This document shows positions 1-7,066 of a stretch of DNA of 8,466 nucleotides, piece by piece. A program made the position numbers and the translations under genes. A model generated the notes under the pieces. The model searched no databases, was not told where the DNA came from, and saw nothing but the letters and a program-made list of their open reading frames with translations. The DNA lies in assembly GCA_041479965.1 (NCBI GenBank), contig JBGOZE010000052.1:1-8466 (forward strand). Direction: 5' to 3'. Positions within the stretch are counted from its first letter, which is position 1. Every line of letters begins with the position of its first letter. The stretch is from SM23-78 sp041479965 (GTDB taxonomy: Archaea > Nanobdellota > Nanobdellia > Woesearchaeales > SM23-78).

Positions 1-144
1 TATACGATAAAAAGGAATCATTTTGTTTGACCAGAATATCCCCTAATCCGATGGTTCCATGCAGACCAAATCCGGCCGCGATTATGTGATTGGGAATGCA
101 CAATAGTATAATAAAAAAAATGCGGATAGTACTGATTTCATCAT
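1..144 (-). pseudogene. Start of a probable secreted protein, frameshifted at a homopolymer, cut by window edge
   Basis: On the minus strand an ATGATG pair at 144-139 follows an AGGG ribosome-binding motif (155-152). It opens a short frame, MMKSVLSAFF then LLYYCAFPIT, ending in TAA. The first residues are a classic signal peptide: a lysine, then a hydrophobic stretch. If the frame shifts at the T8 tract (plus-strand A8, 113-120), reading continues without a stop to the window edge as FIILLCIPNHIIAAGFG, then LHGTIGLGDILVKQNDSFLS. One extra T would join the two parts into a normal secretory signal and mature start. This could be a real frameshift mutation, a phase-variable tract or a sequencing error in a homopolymer. 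No family is recognised and the rest of the gene lies outside the window. The coding call is inference. Confidence 0.35.
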
Positions 145-351
145 TGTGTTTCCCTGATTCTCATTCATGATTTTTTATCTTTAATATTGCCAGTAAATGA
201 ATCATTAACGCGGTATAATATTCCTACTGAAAAATATCCTTCAGGAGCAGATGCTGAAAAGATAACCAGCAGCCTAGACAAAGGAGTGCTCCAAATATAC
301 ATCCCGAAAAAAGAAAGCTACAAAAAACTAGAGCCTGCAAAGGAGAAATAA
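136..351 (+). pseudogene. 5'-truncated small heat-shock protein (Hsp20) C-terminal remnant
   Basis: The frame is open from just after a TGA at 133-135 to TAA at 349-351 but has no ATG; the only plausible start is a TTG at 187. The last 45 or so residues look like the end of an alpha-crystallin domain. RYNIP.EKYPSG is followed by ADAEKITSSLDKGVLQIYIP and a lysine-rich tail (KKESYKKLEPAKEK). This matches the Hsp20 pattern of F-x-LP, D-x-x-K-I-x-A-x-x-x-x-G-V-L-x-(I/V)-x-I-P-K, i.e. the final beta strands. The N-terminal arm and most of the alpha-crystallin sandwich are missing, and the upstream DNA is taken by a divergent gene, so this is probably a dead fragment. It ends 48 bases before grpE, which fits a former heat-shock island. 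Family assignment is by eye. A short expressed peptide cannot be excluded. Confidence 0.55.
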
Positions 352-353
352 TC

Positions 354-391
354 TTTTATTTTTTTATCATACTTGACAAGCATTTAGGAGG
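354..391 (+). promoter_or_regulatory. grpE promoter candidate and Shine-Dalgarno
   Basis: A T/A-rich stretch at about 354-367 could serve as a TATA element roughly 30 bases before the leader. It is not a clean match and is the weaker part of this call. AGGAGG at 386-391 is a strong ribosome binding site 8 bases before the grpE ATG at 400, and it decides that start. Confidence 0.45.
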
Positions 392-399
392 AACTGAAC

Positions 400-1014
400 A
401 TGCGCAAGAAGAAAGATGAGGCAAAGCAAGTGCCAGGCAACCAAAAGCCTGCTGCTCAAGAAATCCAGGAACCGAAGATTTCAGAAAACCAGAGTTTTCT
501 GGACCAAAAAGCAAGCTTTTTGATTCCTGAAGCTAAGCCAGAAGAGCAAAAATATGATCCTGAAGAGAAAATAGATGAGCTAGTTGACTTGCTGCAAAGA
601 TTGCAAGCAGAGTTCGAGAACTACAAGAAAAGAGTAGCCAAGGAAAGCTGCGAATTCGTCAAGATAGCCAACGAAGAACTAATACTCAAGCTATTGCCAG
701 TCATAGATAATTTTGAGCTCGCCTTGAAGAGTTGCAGGGCAAAGGACGACTTCTACAAAGGCATGGAGATAATCTATGCCCAGCTAATCGACACCCTGCA
801 CTCACAAGGACTAAAGCACAACGAGAGCCTGGGAAAGAAATTCGACCCTCACTATCACGAAGTCCTAATCACAGAGGAGAACGAGCAAGAGCCAAACACA
901 GTCACAGAGGAATTGCAGAAAGGCTACACATTAGGCGACAAAGTGATAAGGCACAGCAAAGTGAAGATAGCTAAGAAGAAAAAAGAGGATGAACCAAGCC
1001 CCGCCGGCACTTGA
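400..1014 (+). CDS. grpE: GrpE, nucleotide exchange factor for DnaK
   Basis: GrpE opens the nucleotide cleft of DnaK so that ADP leaves, which resets the Hsp70 cycle; it acts in the cytoplasm as a dimer. At 204 residues it is a normal size. Residues 1-50 are charged and probably disordered. About 55-95 form the long coiled-coil helix (LQAEFENYKKR at 68-78). The LLPVIDNFELALK segment at 98-110 is the conserved part of the helical bundle. The C-terminal beta-wing follows, with FDPHYHEV (148-155) and the family signature GYTLGDKVIRHSKVKIAK (175-192). The start is set by AGGAGG 8 bases upstream. dnaK follows after 53 bases, so co-transcription is likely. GrpE is of bacterial origin in archaea, which implies ancient transfer of the whole system. 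Confidence 0.97.
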   Translation: MRKKKDEAKQVPGNQKPAAQEIQEPKISENQSFLDQKASFLIPEAKPEEQKYDPEEKIDELVDLLQRLQAEFENYKKRVAKESCEFVKIANEELILKLLPVIDNFELALKSCRAKDDFYKGMEIIYAQLIDTLHSQGLKHNESLGKKFDPHYHEVLITEENEQEPNTVTEELQKGYTLGDKVIRHSKVKIAKKKKEDEPSPAGT

Positions 1015-1055
1015 GGCGGAATGAAAATTCAAGTTAATAAAAATAAAAAACAAAA

Positions 1056-1061
1056 AGGTGA
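1056..1061 (+). promoter_or_regulatory. dnaK ribosome binding site
   Basis: AGGTGA (in AGGTGATTAATT) sits 6 bases before the dnaK ATG at 1068. GGTGAT is complementary to the conserved 3' end of 16S rRNA (ATCACC). The A-rich 1022-1055 stretch could also hold a secondary promoter, but no clean TATA box stands out. Confidence 0.7.
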
Positions 1062-1067
1062 TTAATT

Positions 1068-2978
1068 ATGGGAAAAGAAAAAGTAGTAGGAATTGATTTA
1101 GGAACAACCTTCAGCGAGATAGCAATCCTCGAAGGAGGAAAGCCTGTGATAATACCCAATGCAGAAGGAGAAAGGCTGACTCCTAGCGTGGTGTCAGTCA
1201 CAGAAGAAGGAGAGATACTGGTCGGAAGGATAGCCAGGAACCAGGCAATAAGCAATCCTGAGCACACAGTTTACAGCATCAAGAGGCACATGGGAGAAGA
1301 CTACAAAGTCAAGATATGGAACAAAGAATACACTCCCCAGGAAATAAGCGCGATGATCCTGCAAAAACTTAAGCGAGACGCAGAAGCTTATCTTGGCCAG
1401 CCAATAAAGAAAGCAGTCATAACAGTGCCAGCTTATTTTGAGGACGCTCAGAGGCAAGCTACCAAGGACGCAGGAAAAATAGCAGGCTTAGAAGTATTAA
1501 GGATTGTTAATGAGCCAACAGCAGCCAGCCTAGCCTATGGATTGGACAAGACTCACGACCACACCATCATGGTATTTGACTTTGGAGGAGGAACCTTTGA
1601 CGTCTCAATACTAGAATTAGGAGATGGAGTGTTTGAGGTCAAAGCTACTAATGGTGACAATCACCTGGGAGGAGATGATATAGATGACATACTGGTTGAT
1701 TGGATGAGTGATGATTTCAAGAAACAAAACGGCATTGACCTGAAAAAAGACAAGGTAGCTCACCAGAGGATGAAGGAAGCAGCTGAGAAAGCCAAGATAG
1801 AGTTATCTTCAAAAATCAAGACCAACATCAACCTGCCTTTCATAACAGCTGACAAGAACGGGCCAAAACACCTCAACATTGAGCTCTCAAGAGCCAAGTT
1901 CGAGCAATTAATACAGGATATACTTGAGAAGCTAAAAGTGCCGATGCAACTAGCAATAAAAGACGCCAAGATAAGCTCAAAAAACATTGACAAGGTAATA
2001 CTTGTCGGAGGAAGCACCAGGATACCCTCTGTCCAGAACCTAGTAAAGAACATAACAGGCAAAGAAGGAGAAAAAAGTGTTAATCCTGATGAAGCAGTTG
2101 CTCTAGGAGCAGCTGTGCAAGCAGGAATACTCGCAGGAGAAGTAAAAGACATCCTGCTATTAGACATCACACCCCTAAGCCTAGGAATAGAGACTCTCGG
2201 TGGCGTATTCACCAAGCTCATCGACAGGAACACAACCATTCCAACCAAGAAAAGCCAGGTTTTCAGCACAGCAGCTGACAACCAGACAGCAGTCACCATC
2301 AGAGTATTCCAAGGAGAGAGAAGCATGGCAGCTGACAATAAGCTATTAGGGCAGTTCGACCTGATAGGAATACCTCCAGCGCAAAGAGGAATACCACAGG
2401 TAGAAGTAGGATTTGATATCGACGCTAATGGCATTGTGCATGTCAATGCCAAAGACCTAGGCACTGGAAGAGAGCAGAGCATCAAGATAACAGCAACAAC
2501 CAACCTGACAGAATCAGAGATTGAGAAGATGAGAAAAGATGCAGAAAACTACTCTGAAGATGACAGGAAGAGAAAAGAAGAGGCAGAGACTATTAATGCA
2601 GCTGACACTCTCGTATACACTTCAGACAGGCTGTTCAAGGATTTCGAAGGCAAAGTCAGCAGCAAGCAGCTCGATGAAGTCAAGAAGGATATTGGTGAGC
2701 TGAAAAAACTCATGGAAGCTGAGAAGAGAGACTCCTCTGCCATCAAGAAGCAGATGGAGCACATCAACAAGAAAATCCAGGAGTTAAGCACAGAGATGTA
2801 CAGGAAAGTCTCAGAAGAGCAGGCAAGAAAGCAAGGAGGAGCAAGCCAAGGAGCTGCTCCTGAGACAGAAGCAAAAGAACATGATGAAGGAGGAAGCTCA
2901 GCTGGCTCTGATGACATTGTTGACGCAGAGTTCGAGGAAGTAAAGGACGAAGACCAGGACATGAAGAAAAAGAAATAA
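1068..2978 (+). CDS. dnaK: DnaK, Hsp70 molecular chaperone
   Basis: ATP-driven chaperone that binds exposed hydrophobic peptides in the cytoplasm, working with DnaJ and GrpE encoded alongside. The 636-residue protein is complete. The nucleotide-binding domain (about 1-360) has the phosphate-1 loop GIDLGTTFSE (8-17), IVNEPTAASLAYG (146-158), the phosphate-2 loop VFDFGGGTFDVS (169-180), GGDDIDD (201-207) and the adenosine motif VILVGGSTRIP (310-320). The interdomain linker is DILLLDITPLSLGIET (361-376). The beta substrate-binding domain runs to about 475, the helical lid to about 580, then a low-complexity tail with the conserved DDIVDAEFEEV (615-625). The stretch from SIKRHMG (70-76) to YLGQPIKKAVITV (108-120) is short and lacks the insert of proteobacterial DnaK, so it resembles the Gram-positive/archaeal form. 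The tail ends in acidic residues plus KKKK. Confidence 0.98.
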   Translation: MGKEKVVGIDLGTTFSEIAILEGGKPVIIPNAEGERLTPSVVSVTEEGEILVGRIARNQAISNPEHTVYSIKRHMGEDYKVKIWNKEYTPQEISAMILQKLKRDAEAYLGQPIKKAVITVPAYFEDAQRQATKDAGKIAGLEVLRIVNEPTAASLAYGLDKTHDHTIMVFDFGGGTFDVSILELGDGVFEVKATNGDNHLGGDDIDDILVDWMSDDFKKQNGIDLKKDKVAHQRMKEAAEKAKIELSSKIKTNINLPFITADKNGPKHLNIELSRAKFEQLIQDILEKLKVPMQLAIKDAKISSKNIDKVILVGGSTRIPSVQNLVKNITGKEGEKSVNPDEAVALGAAVQAGILAGEVKDILLLDITPLSLGIETLGGVFTKLIDRNTTIPTKKSQVFSTAADNQTAVTIRVFQGERSMAADNKLLGQFDLIGIPPAQRGIPQVEVGFDIDANGIVHVNAKDLGTGREQSIKITATTNLTESEIEKMRKDAENYSEDDRKRKEEAETINAADTLVYTSDRLFKDFEGKVSSKQLDEVKKDIGELKKLMEAEKRDSSAIKKQMEHINKKIQELSTEMYRKVSEEQARKQGGASQGAAPETEAKEHDEGGSSAGSDDIVDAEFEEVKDEDQDMKKKK

Positions 2979-2983
2979 AGCAA

Positions 2984-2993
2984 AATATATAAA
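2984..2993 (+). promoter_or_regulatory. TATA box for the 3020 gene (leaderless start)
   Basis: ATATATAAA, centred near 2989, lies about 30 bases before the ATG at 3020. Archaeal transcription starts about 25 bases after the box, so the mRNA would begin at or very near the start codon. No Shine-Dalgarno is present between box and ATG, consistent with a leaderless transcript. Confidence 0.65.
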
Positions 2994-3019
2994 CCTATGA
3001 TTCCAAGACTTATTTTCGG

Positions 3020-3670
3020 ATGACTAGCAGGGAATATTTAGCGTCGTGCTTGGAACAGTACTGCAGCGAAAAGGACAAATACAAGATACTTGTCCGCAGC
3101 CTTCCCCAGGCAGATATACAGATTCAAGCCTATCTTAAGAAACACCCTGACGCCCAGACATTCCTGGAACTCCAGAAAAGCTTCTGGCACAACATAGCCA
3201 TTCAAGACCTGCATAAGGACGGATTATTAGTATATCATTTTGGCAATGCAGCTTATTTTTTATACTATGCAGAGCCAGTTATTGAGAAGCACCAGCGATT
3301 GAAAGACAGGCTTGATGAATGGTATTACAAGACCCTAGACATAGCTGTGAGCGGAGAAATAATCATGGATCTCATCGCTTGGGAGCAGCCCAAGCCATTG
3401 CCTCTAATCAGGCTCATGGATGACCGGTCAGAAAGCTCATTCCTTGAGAGCAGCTTGGAGGACATAGCATTCCTTGATTATTACAAGAAAAAAGCTGAGA
3501 TAAGCTGGCAGATATACTCAGGGCTCTGGCCTTATATTGTGGAGCCAGTCGAAGGCAAGACCAATAACAATTTTTATGCCAAAATATCTGACTTCATGCT
3601 CTGCATGATTGACGGAATAGAAGCTCTTTCAAGGCAGATGCAGGATACCCGCAAACAAAGGCTGAACTGA
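3020..3670 (+). CDS. Uncharacterised 216-residue protein between dnaK and dnaJ
   Basis: Not recognised. It is soluble, has no signal peptide or membrane segment, and appears mostly helical. It is rich in aromatic residues, e.g. KSFWHNIAIQD (53-63), YHFGNAAYFLYYAEP (72-86), DEWYYKTLDIA (99-109) and SWQIYSGLWPYIVEP (162-176). Three scattered cysteines (10, 15, 195) form no zinc motif. The start is the first ATG after a good TATA box, with no ribosome binding site. It begins 41 bases after dnaK ends, and the 127-residue gene follows 2 bases after its stop, so those two form an operon with their own promoter. Position inside a chaperone locus suggests, but does not show, a link to protein folding. 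No domain supports a function. Confidence 0.8.
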   Translation: MTSREYLASCLEQYCSEKDKYKILVRSLPQADIQIQAYLKKHPDAQTFLELQKSFWHNIAIQDLHKDGLLVYHFGNAAYFLYYAEPVIEKHQRLKDRLDEWYYKTLDIAVSGEIIMDLIAWEQPKPLPLIRLMDDRSESSFLESSLEDIAFLDYYKKKAEISWQIYSGLWPYIVEPVEGKTNNNFYAKISDFMLCMIDGIEALSRQMQDTRKQRLN

Positions 3671-3672
3671 AC

Positions 3673-4056
3673 ATGAACAAACCATATGAACAAGTGTTAG
3701 CTGTATCAGCTAATAATGATCTGAGTGCAGTTGATCTCTCTGCGTGCCTTATAATCCAAGACTGGCATGAGCATCACATCCTGGATGACCTGAAATCCAT
3801 GCCTCAACATATGCTCGAGAAATATCAGAAGCCCTTGCTGGTGAGCCCAGACTCATTGGGAGTGTGCGAAGCAAGCATCAAGATGAGCTTTGACAAGGAT
3901 TACAACAAGAAGATGATTGATTTTTATGAGAGCCAAATCCTTCCAAGGATGGGGCAGAGGCTTAGCGCAAAAGAGAGAATCAAGCTTTTCAAATACAAAT
4001 TCAAGATGTACAGACCTAAGAGCATTGATGATATTCTAGAATCATGGTTTGGATAA
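3673..4056 (+). CDS. Uncharacterised 127-residue protein, second gene of the pair before dnaJ
   Basis: Not recognised. A small soluble protein with an N-terminal half of mixed character (YEQVLAVSANNDLSAVDLSA, then CLIIQDWHEHHILDDL). The C-terminal half is strongly basic (GQRLSAKERIKLFKYKFKMY, then RPKSIDDILESWFG), which could bind nucleic acid or a partner. This is inference from charge only. The ATG lies 2 bases after the stop of the 216-residue gene; AAAGG at 3657-3661 is a weak ribosome binding site about 11 bases upstream. Tight spacing implies translation from the same mRNA as its neighbour, and the two products may work together. dnaJ follows after 71 bases with a separate promoter. Confidence 0.78.
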   Translation: MNKPYEQVLAVSANNDLSAVDLSACLIIQDWHEHHILDDLKSMPQHMLEKYQKPLLVSPDSLGVCEASIKMSFDKDYNKKMIDFYESQILPRMGQRLSAKERIKLFKYKFKMYRPKSIDDILESWFG

Positions 4057-4078
4057 GAATAAGGAAGATTCTACCGCA

Positions 4079-4120
4079 AAATTTAAAACCAACAGTGTAG
4101 AACCAAAGCCAACAAGGAGA
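4079..4120 (+). promoter_or_regulatory. dnaJ TATA box and Shine-Dalgarno
   Basis: AATTTAAAAC at about 4080-4089 is a good archaeal TATA box, predicting a transcript start near 4110. AAGGAGA (AGGAGA at 4115-4120) lies 7 bases before the ATG at 4128. dnaJ therefore seems able to be transcribed apart from dnaK and the intervening pair, with a short leader and a standard ribosome binding site. Confidence 0.6.
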
Positions 4121-4127
4121 TACTCGC

Positions 4128-5243
4128 ATGGCAGAGAAAGATTATTACAAAATCCTGGGAGTTGAGAAGAAAGCTTCCAAGGAAGAAATAAAGAAAGCCT
4201 ACAAGAAACTGGCTAAGAAGCATCATCCTGACCTTAACAAGGAGCCGGGAGCAGCAGATAAGTTCAAGGAGATTAATGAGGCTGCAGCTGTGCTCGGAGA
4301 TGATGAGAAGAGAAAGCAGTATGATACCTATGGAGCTGATGCTTTCAAGTACGCAGGAGGCCCACAGCAAGGAGGATTCGGAGGGCAAGGATTTGACTTC
4401 TCCGGGTTTGACTTCTCTGACTTCGGGTTTGACAGGTTTGATTTTGACGGCATATTCGACAATTTCTTCTCAGGAGGAGGATTTGGTGAAAGAGCAGGAA
4501 GAGGCAGCTTTGCCAGGACAAGAAGCAGCCAGGGCAGAGACCTATTGTATGAGCTCAGCATAACTCTTGAAGAAGCTGCACATGGAGTCAAGAAGAAGAT
4601 CAAAGTCACCAAGAATGATGTGTGCGAAGAATGCGACGGCCAAGGAGGCCATGATGAGACTAATTGCCCTGATTGCAGAGGATCAGGAGTTCACCGAGAG
4701 ACCAGAAGGACTCATTTTGGATTGTTCCAGACCAGCACAACGTGCAGGACTTGCAGCGGAACAGGAAAAGTGTTCAAGGATATCTGCGTTGGCTGCGGAG
4801 GAGCTGGAAGAGTAAGAAAAGCAAAGACCATTGAAGTAGATATTCCTGCTGGCATAATGGAGGGAGCAAAGCTGAGGATGGCTGGCGAAGGAGAAGCAGG
4901 CTTCAGGGGAGCAAGGACAGGAGACCTGTACATCTCAATCCATGTCGAGCCTCACCAGGTGTTTGAGAGAAGAGGAGATGACTTGTATGCTGAGCAGAAA
5001 ATCAGCTTTGCAACAGCAGCTCTGGGCGGAAGAGTGACTGTGCCTACCATTGATGGCGAGGCAGAGCTCAAGATAGCTGCTGGCACGCAATCAGGCTCTG
5101 TGCTCAGGATGAAAGGCAAGGGCATGAAGCATCTGCACAGCTTCAACAGGGGAGACCAGCTGGTCAAGGTCAGCATAGATGTTCCGACGCACCTTACTAG
5201 AGAGCAGGAGAAGAAGCTCAGGGAATTCGAAGACAGCTTTTAG
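4128..5243 (+). CDS. dnaJ: DnaJ (Hsp40), type I J-domain co-chaperone
   Basis: It delivers unfolded clients to DnaK and triggers its ATPase. The 371-residue protein is complete and of type I. The J-domain spans 1-68 with the essential HPD at 33-35 and the usual KDYYKILGVEKKAS opening. A G/F-rich linker spans about 76-130 (repeated GFDFSDFGFDRFDFD). The central zinc domain has all four repeats: CEECDGQG (166-173), CPDCRGSG (180-187), CRTCSGTG (206-213) and CVGCGGAG (220-227). This gives eight cysteines for two zinc ions. The C-terminal substrate-binding barrels follow (TIEVDIPAGIMEGAKLRMAG at 234-253, then GDLYISIHVEPHQVF), ending near EQEKKLREFEDSF. Nothing is missing. It is separated from dnaK by two unknown genes rather than sitting directly beside it. 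Confidence 0.98.
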   Translation: MAEKDYYKILGVEKKASKEEIKKAYKKLAKKHHPDLNKEPGAADKFKEINEAAAVLGDDEKRKQYDTYGADAFKYAGGPQQGGFGGQGFDFSGFDFSDFGFDRFDFDGIFDNFFSGGGFGERAGRGSFARTRSSQGRDLLYELSITLEEAAHGVKKKIKVTKNDVCEECDGQGGHDETNCPDCRGSGVHRETRRTHFGLFQTSTTCRTCSGTGKVFKDICVGCGGAGRVRKAKTIEVDIPAGIMEGAKLRMAGEGEAGFRGARTGDLYISIHVEPHQVFERRGDDLYAEQKISFATAALGGRVTVPTIDGEAELKIAAGTQSGSVLRMKGKGMKHLHSFNRGDQLVKVSIDVPTHLTREQEKKLREFEDSF

Positions 5244-5291
5244 GGTTTGTTCTCACTTATTAATAGAAAGTATTCACTCAGGAATAGAAAA

Positions 5292-5352
5292 CTTTAAATA
5301 TTACGCTCTTATATTCAAATGAAAGAAAGATAATCTTAACACAGAGGGTGAT
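5292..5352 (+). promoter_or_regulatory. Promoter and ribosome binding site of the lipoprotein gene
   Basis: CTTTAAATA at 5292-5300, preceded by A-rich GAAAA (a possible BRE), is a strong archaeal TATA box; transcription should begin near 5325. GGGTGAT at 5346-5352 sits 5 bases before the ATG at 5358 and resembles the dnaK site. Confidence 0.65.
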
Positions 5353-5357
5353 TTAAT

Positions 5358-6518
5358 ATGAGGATGAATGCAATATTAGTTCTAATCGCTCTGGCAGGAT
5401 TAATCCTGGCCGGATGCCAGGTAATAAAGCCAGCAGGTAACAACACCACACAAGCGCCGATAGTCATTGAGATCAATACAACTCCTACAGGCGGAGTAGT
5501 GGCAGAGCCTCCAGTAACCCCTGAGGAAGGCATAGTCATAGAGAAAGTAGAGGGAGACCTGATTGCGCTGAAGCCAGAGGCAGTCGACCCTGACGGAGAC
5601 GTGGTCAAGTACTATTTCACCAAGCCATTCAATGAGAACGGCAAATGGCAGACCCAAGAGGGCGATGCAGGAAGATACCTGGTGACAGTCACAGCCACCG
5701 ACGGCAAATCCAACACCAGCGAAGACATAATTATCATCGTGAAGAAATCCAACAAGGCGCCTGTTATTGAGTGCCCAGAAGAAGTGCTAGCCAAGGAAGG
5801 AGAGCTCATCAACCTGGGATGCAACATCTATGACCCAGAAGGCGAAAGCGTGATAGTCGAGTACTCTGGATTCATGAAATCAAGCACCTACCAGACAACC
5901 TATGATGATGCAGGAGAATACACAGCGCTCATCAAAGCAAGAGACAAGGAGAAGACTTCAGAAGCCACTGTGAAGATAAAGATACTAAACGTGAACAGGG
6001 CGCCAGAGATAACAGGCGTGGACGAAGAGACCAAAGCAGTTGAGACTGACGTCATAACCCTCAACCCACAAGTGAACGACCCAGACGGAGACAAAGTCAC
6101 CTTGTCATTCTCAGAGCCATTTGACAAGAACGGAGTATGGAAGACCAAAATAGGAGATGCAGGCACCTACAAGGTGAGCATCGTGGCCAGCGACGGCAAA
6201 GGAACAAGCAAGAAAGAAATCACAGTAGTGCTGTCGCAGAAGAACACTCCGCCAATGCTCGAGAAGATAAACGACATAAGCGTGTATGAAGGAGACACCA
6301 TCAACATTCCAATAGACGCTACAGACAGGGAAGGGGACAAGCTGGAAATCACAGTGAAAGGATGGATGAACACAGCCAGCTACACCACAACCTATGAAGA
6401 CGCAGGCGAATACACTGTGACAGTAACAGTCACAGACGGAACCTATGAGACCAAACAGACCTTCAAGGTGACAGTCCTGGAAAAGAACAGGGCTCCAGTC
6501 TTCAAGATACCTGTGTAA
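5358..6518 (+). CDS. Surface lipoprotein with four Ig/cadherin-like (PKD-type) repeats
   Basis: Predicted to be exported and lipid-anchored on the outer face of the membrane. Residues 1-20 form a lipoprotein signal (MRMNAILVLIALAGLILAGC) with lipobox LAGC and the modifiable cysteine at 20. A Thr/Pro-rich spacer (21-55) leads to four beta-sandwich repeats at about 56-130, 133-210, 214-293 and 297-376. Repeats are joined by linkers (NKAPVI, NRAPEI, NTPPML, NRAPVF) and carry DPDGD-type loops that often bind calcium. Repeats 1 and 3 share WxTxxGDAGxY; repeats 2 and 4 share Y.TTY.DAGEYT, so a two-domain unit was duplicated. The protein ends just after a fifth linker (NRAPVFKIPV). No enzyme domain is present; adhesion or cell-surface structure is the likely role, by inference. 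Repeat family (PKD, cadherin-like or other) cannot be settled by eye. Confidence 0.85.
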   Translation: MRMNAILVLIALAGLILAGCQVIKPAGNNTTQAPIVIEINTTPTGGVVAEPPVTPEEGIVIEKVEGDLIALKPEAVDPDGDVVKYYFTKPFNENGKWQTQEGDAGRYLVTVTATDGKSNTSEDIIIIVKKSNKAPVIECPEEVLAKEGELINLGCNIYDPEGESVIVEYSGFMKSSTYQTTYDDAGEYTALIKARDKEKTSEATVKIKILNVNRAPEITGVDEETKAVETDVITLNPQVNDPDGDKVTLSFSEPFDKNGVWKTKIGDAGTYKVSIVASDGKGTSKKEITVVLSQKNTPPMLEKINDISVYEGDTINIPIDATDREGDKLEITVKGWMNTASYTTTYEDAGEYTVTVTVTDGTYETKQTFKVTVLEKNRAPVFKIPV

Positions 6519-6529
6519 GCACTGGTCAA

Positions 6530-6560
6530 ATTTTTTATTTTATTTTTTATTTGTTATTTA
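6530..6560 (+). terminator. T-rich terminator after the lipoprotein gene
   Basis: Runs of T6, T4 and T6 separated by single A residues begin 12 bases after the TAA. Archaeal RNA polymerase terminates at such T-tracts without needing a hairpin. Confidence 0.55.
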
Positions 6561-6569
6561 TCAAAAGAT

Positions 6570-6578
6570 TATTAAATA
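6570..6578 (+). promoter_or_regulatory. TATA box for the 6602 gene (leaderless start)
   Basis: TTATTAAAT is centred about 28 bases before the ATG at 6602, which places the transcript start at or next to the start codon. AAGGAAAG at 6589-6595 could act as a weak ribosome binding site if the transcript starts earlier. Confidence 0.5.
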
Positions 6579-6601
6579 CCAAGATACAAGGAAAGTCCTG
6601 A

Positions 6602-7066
6602 ATGGGCTTTAAAGAGGGAATAATACAGGAATTCGGCCTGAAAAAAGTGCAGGATCTTGAAGAGATAATACAGCAGCAATCATTTTTCTTTGACACCAAT
6701 CATTCATCTGACCATGAGCTGCCAATCTATCCTGTGACTGAGAAAGCACACCTGATCCATGACTTGCTAAGCCTCTACGGAACCCATTGGAGATATATCA
6801 TGCAGCAAGACTGGAGCTTAAGAAGAGAAGACGGAGACGTCCTAGCCATACTTGAGGGCATAAGGACCGGTAAGAATACTCATCGTTTCGCAAGGTATTG
6901 CTTCACCAAGAAATACCTTGATGAGAAACAAAGCCTCTACCTTTTTGAGCCAGAGACATTTGGCTGGGAATACTGCAAGAAGCTCCTAAACCCCATGTTC
7001 TTGTATGACATACAGGACTATGAACAAGAGAAGCAAATGGCTGGAAAGAAAAAGTTTTTTAACTGA
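6602..7066 (+). CDS. Uncharacterised 154-residue protein
   Basis: Not recognised. A soluble protein without signal or membrane segment. It starts with a helical segment (GFKEGIIQEFGLKKVQDLEE at 2-21), has a His/Asp-rich stretch (FFFDTNHSSDHELP, 28-41) and many aromatic residues later (YGTHWRYIMQQDW at 59-71; FGWEYCKKLLNPMF). Its style recalls the 216-residue protein at 3020, but no clear sequence relationship is visible. The start follows a TATA box by about 28 bases, suggesting a leaderless mRNA. The last 49 bases overlap the annotated end of the convergent membrane-protein frame, and the tRNA-Ser starts 21 bases after its stop. A possible tRNA promoter (TTTTTAAC near 7055-7062) therefore lies inside its 3' end. 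Confidence 0.78.
   Translation: MGFKEGIIQEFGLKKVQDLEEIIQQQSFFFDTNHSSDHELPIYPVTEKAHLIHDLLSLYGTHWRYIMQQDWSLRREDGDVLAILEGIRTGKNTHRFARYCFTKKYLDEKQSLYLFEPETFGWEYCKKLLNPMFLYDIQDYEQEKQMAGKKKFFN

Noticed and set aside
1760..2503. A 247-codon open frame on the minus strand inside dnaK
   Set aside because: It is the complement of a strongly conserved dnaK coding region and has no promoter, ribosome site or protein-like pattern of its own.
4381..4460. Short near-repeats in dnaJ that looked like tandem DNA repeats
   Set aside because: They encode the normal G/F-rich linker (GFDFSDFGFDRFDFD) of DnaJ.
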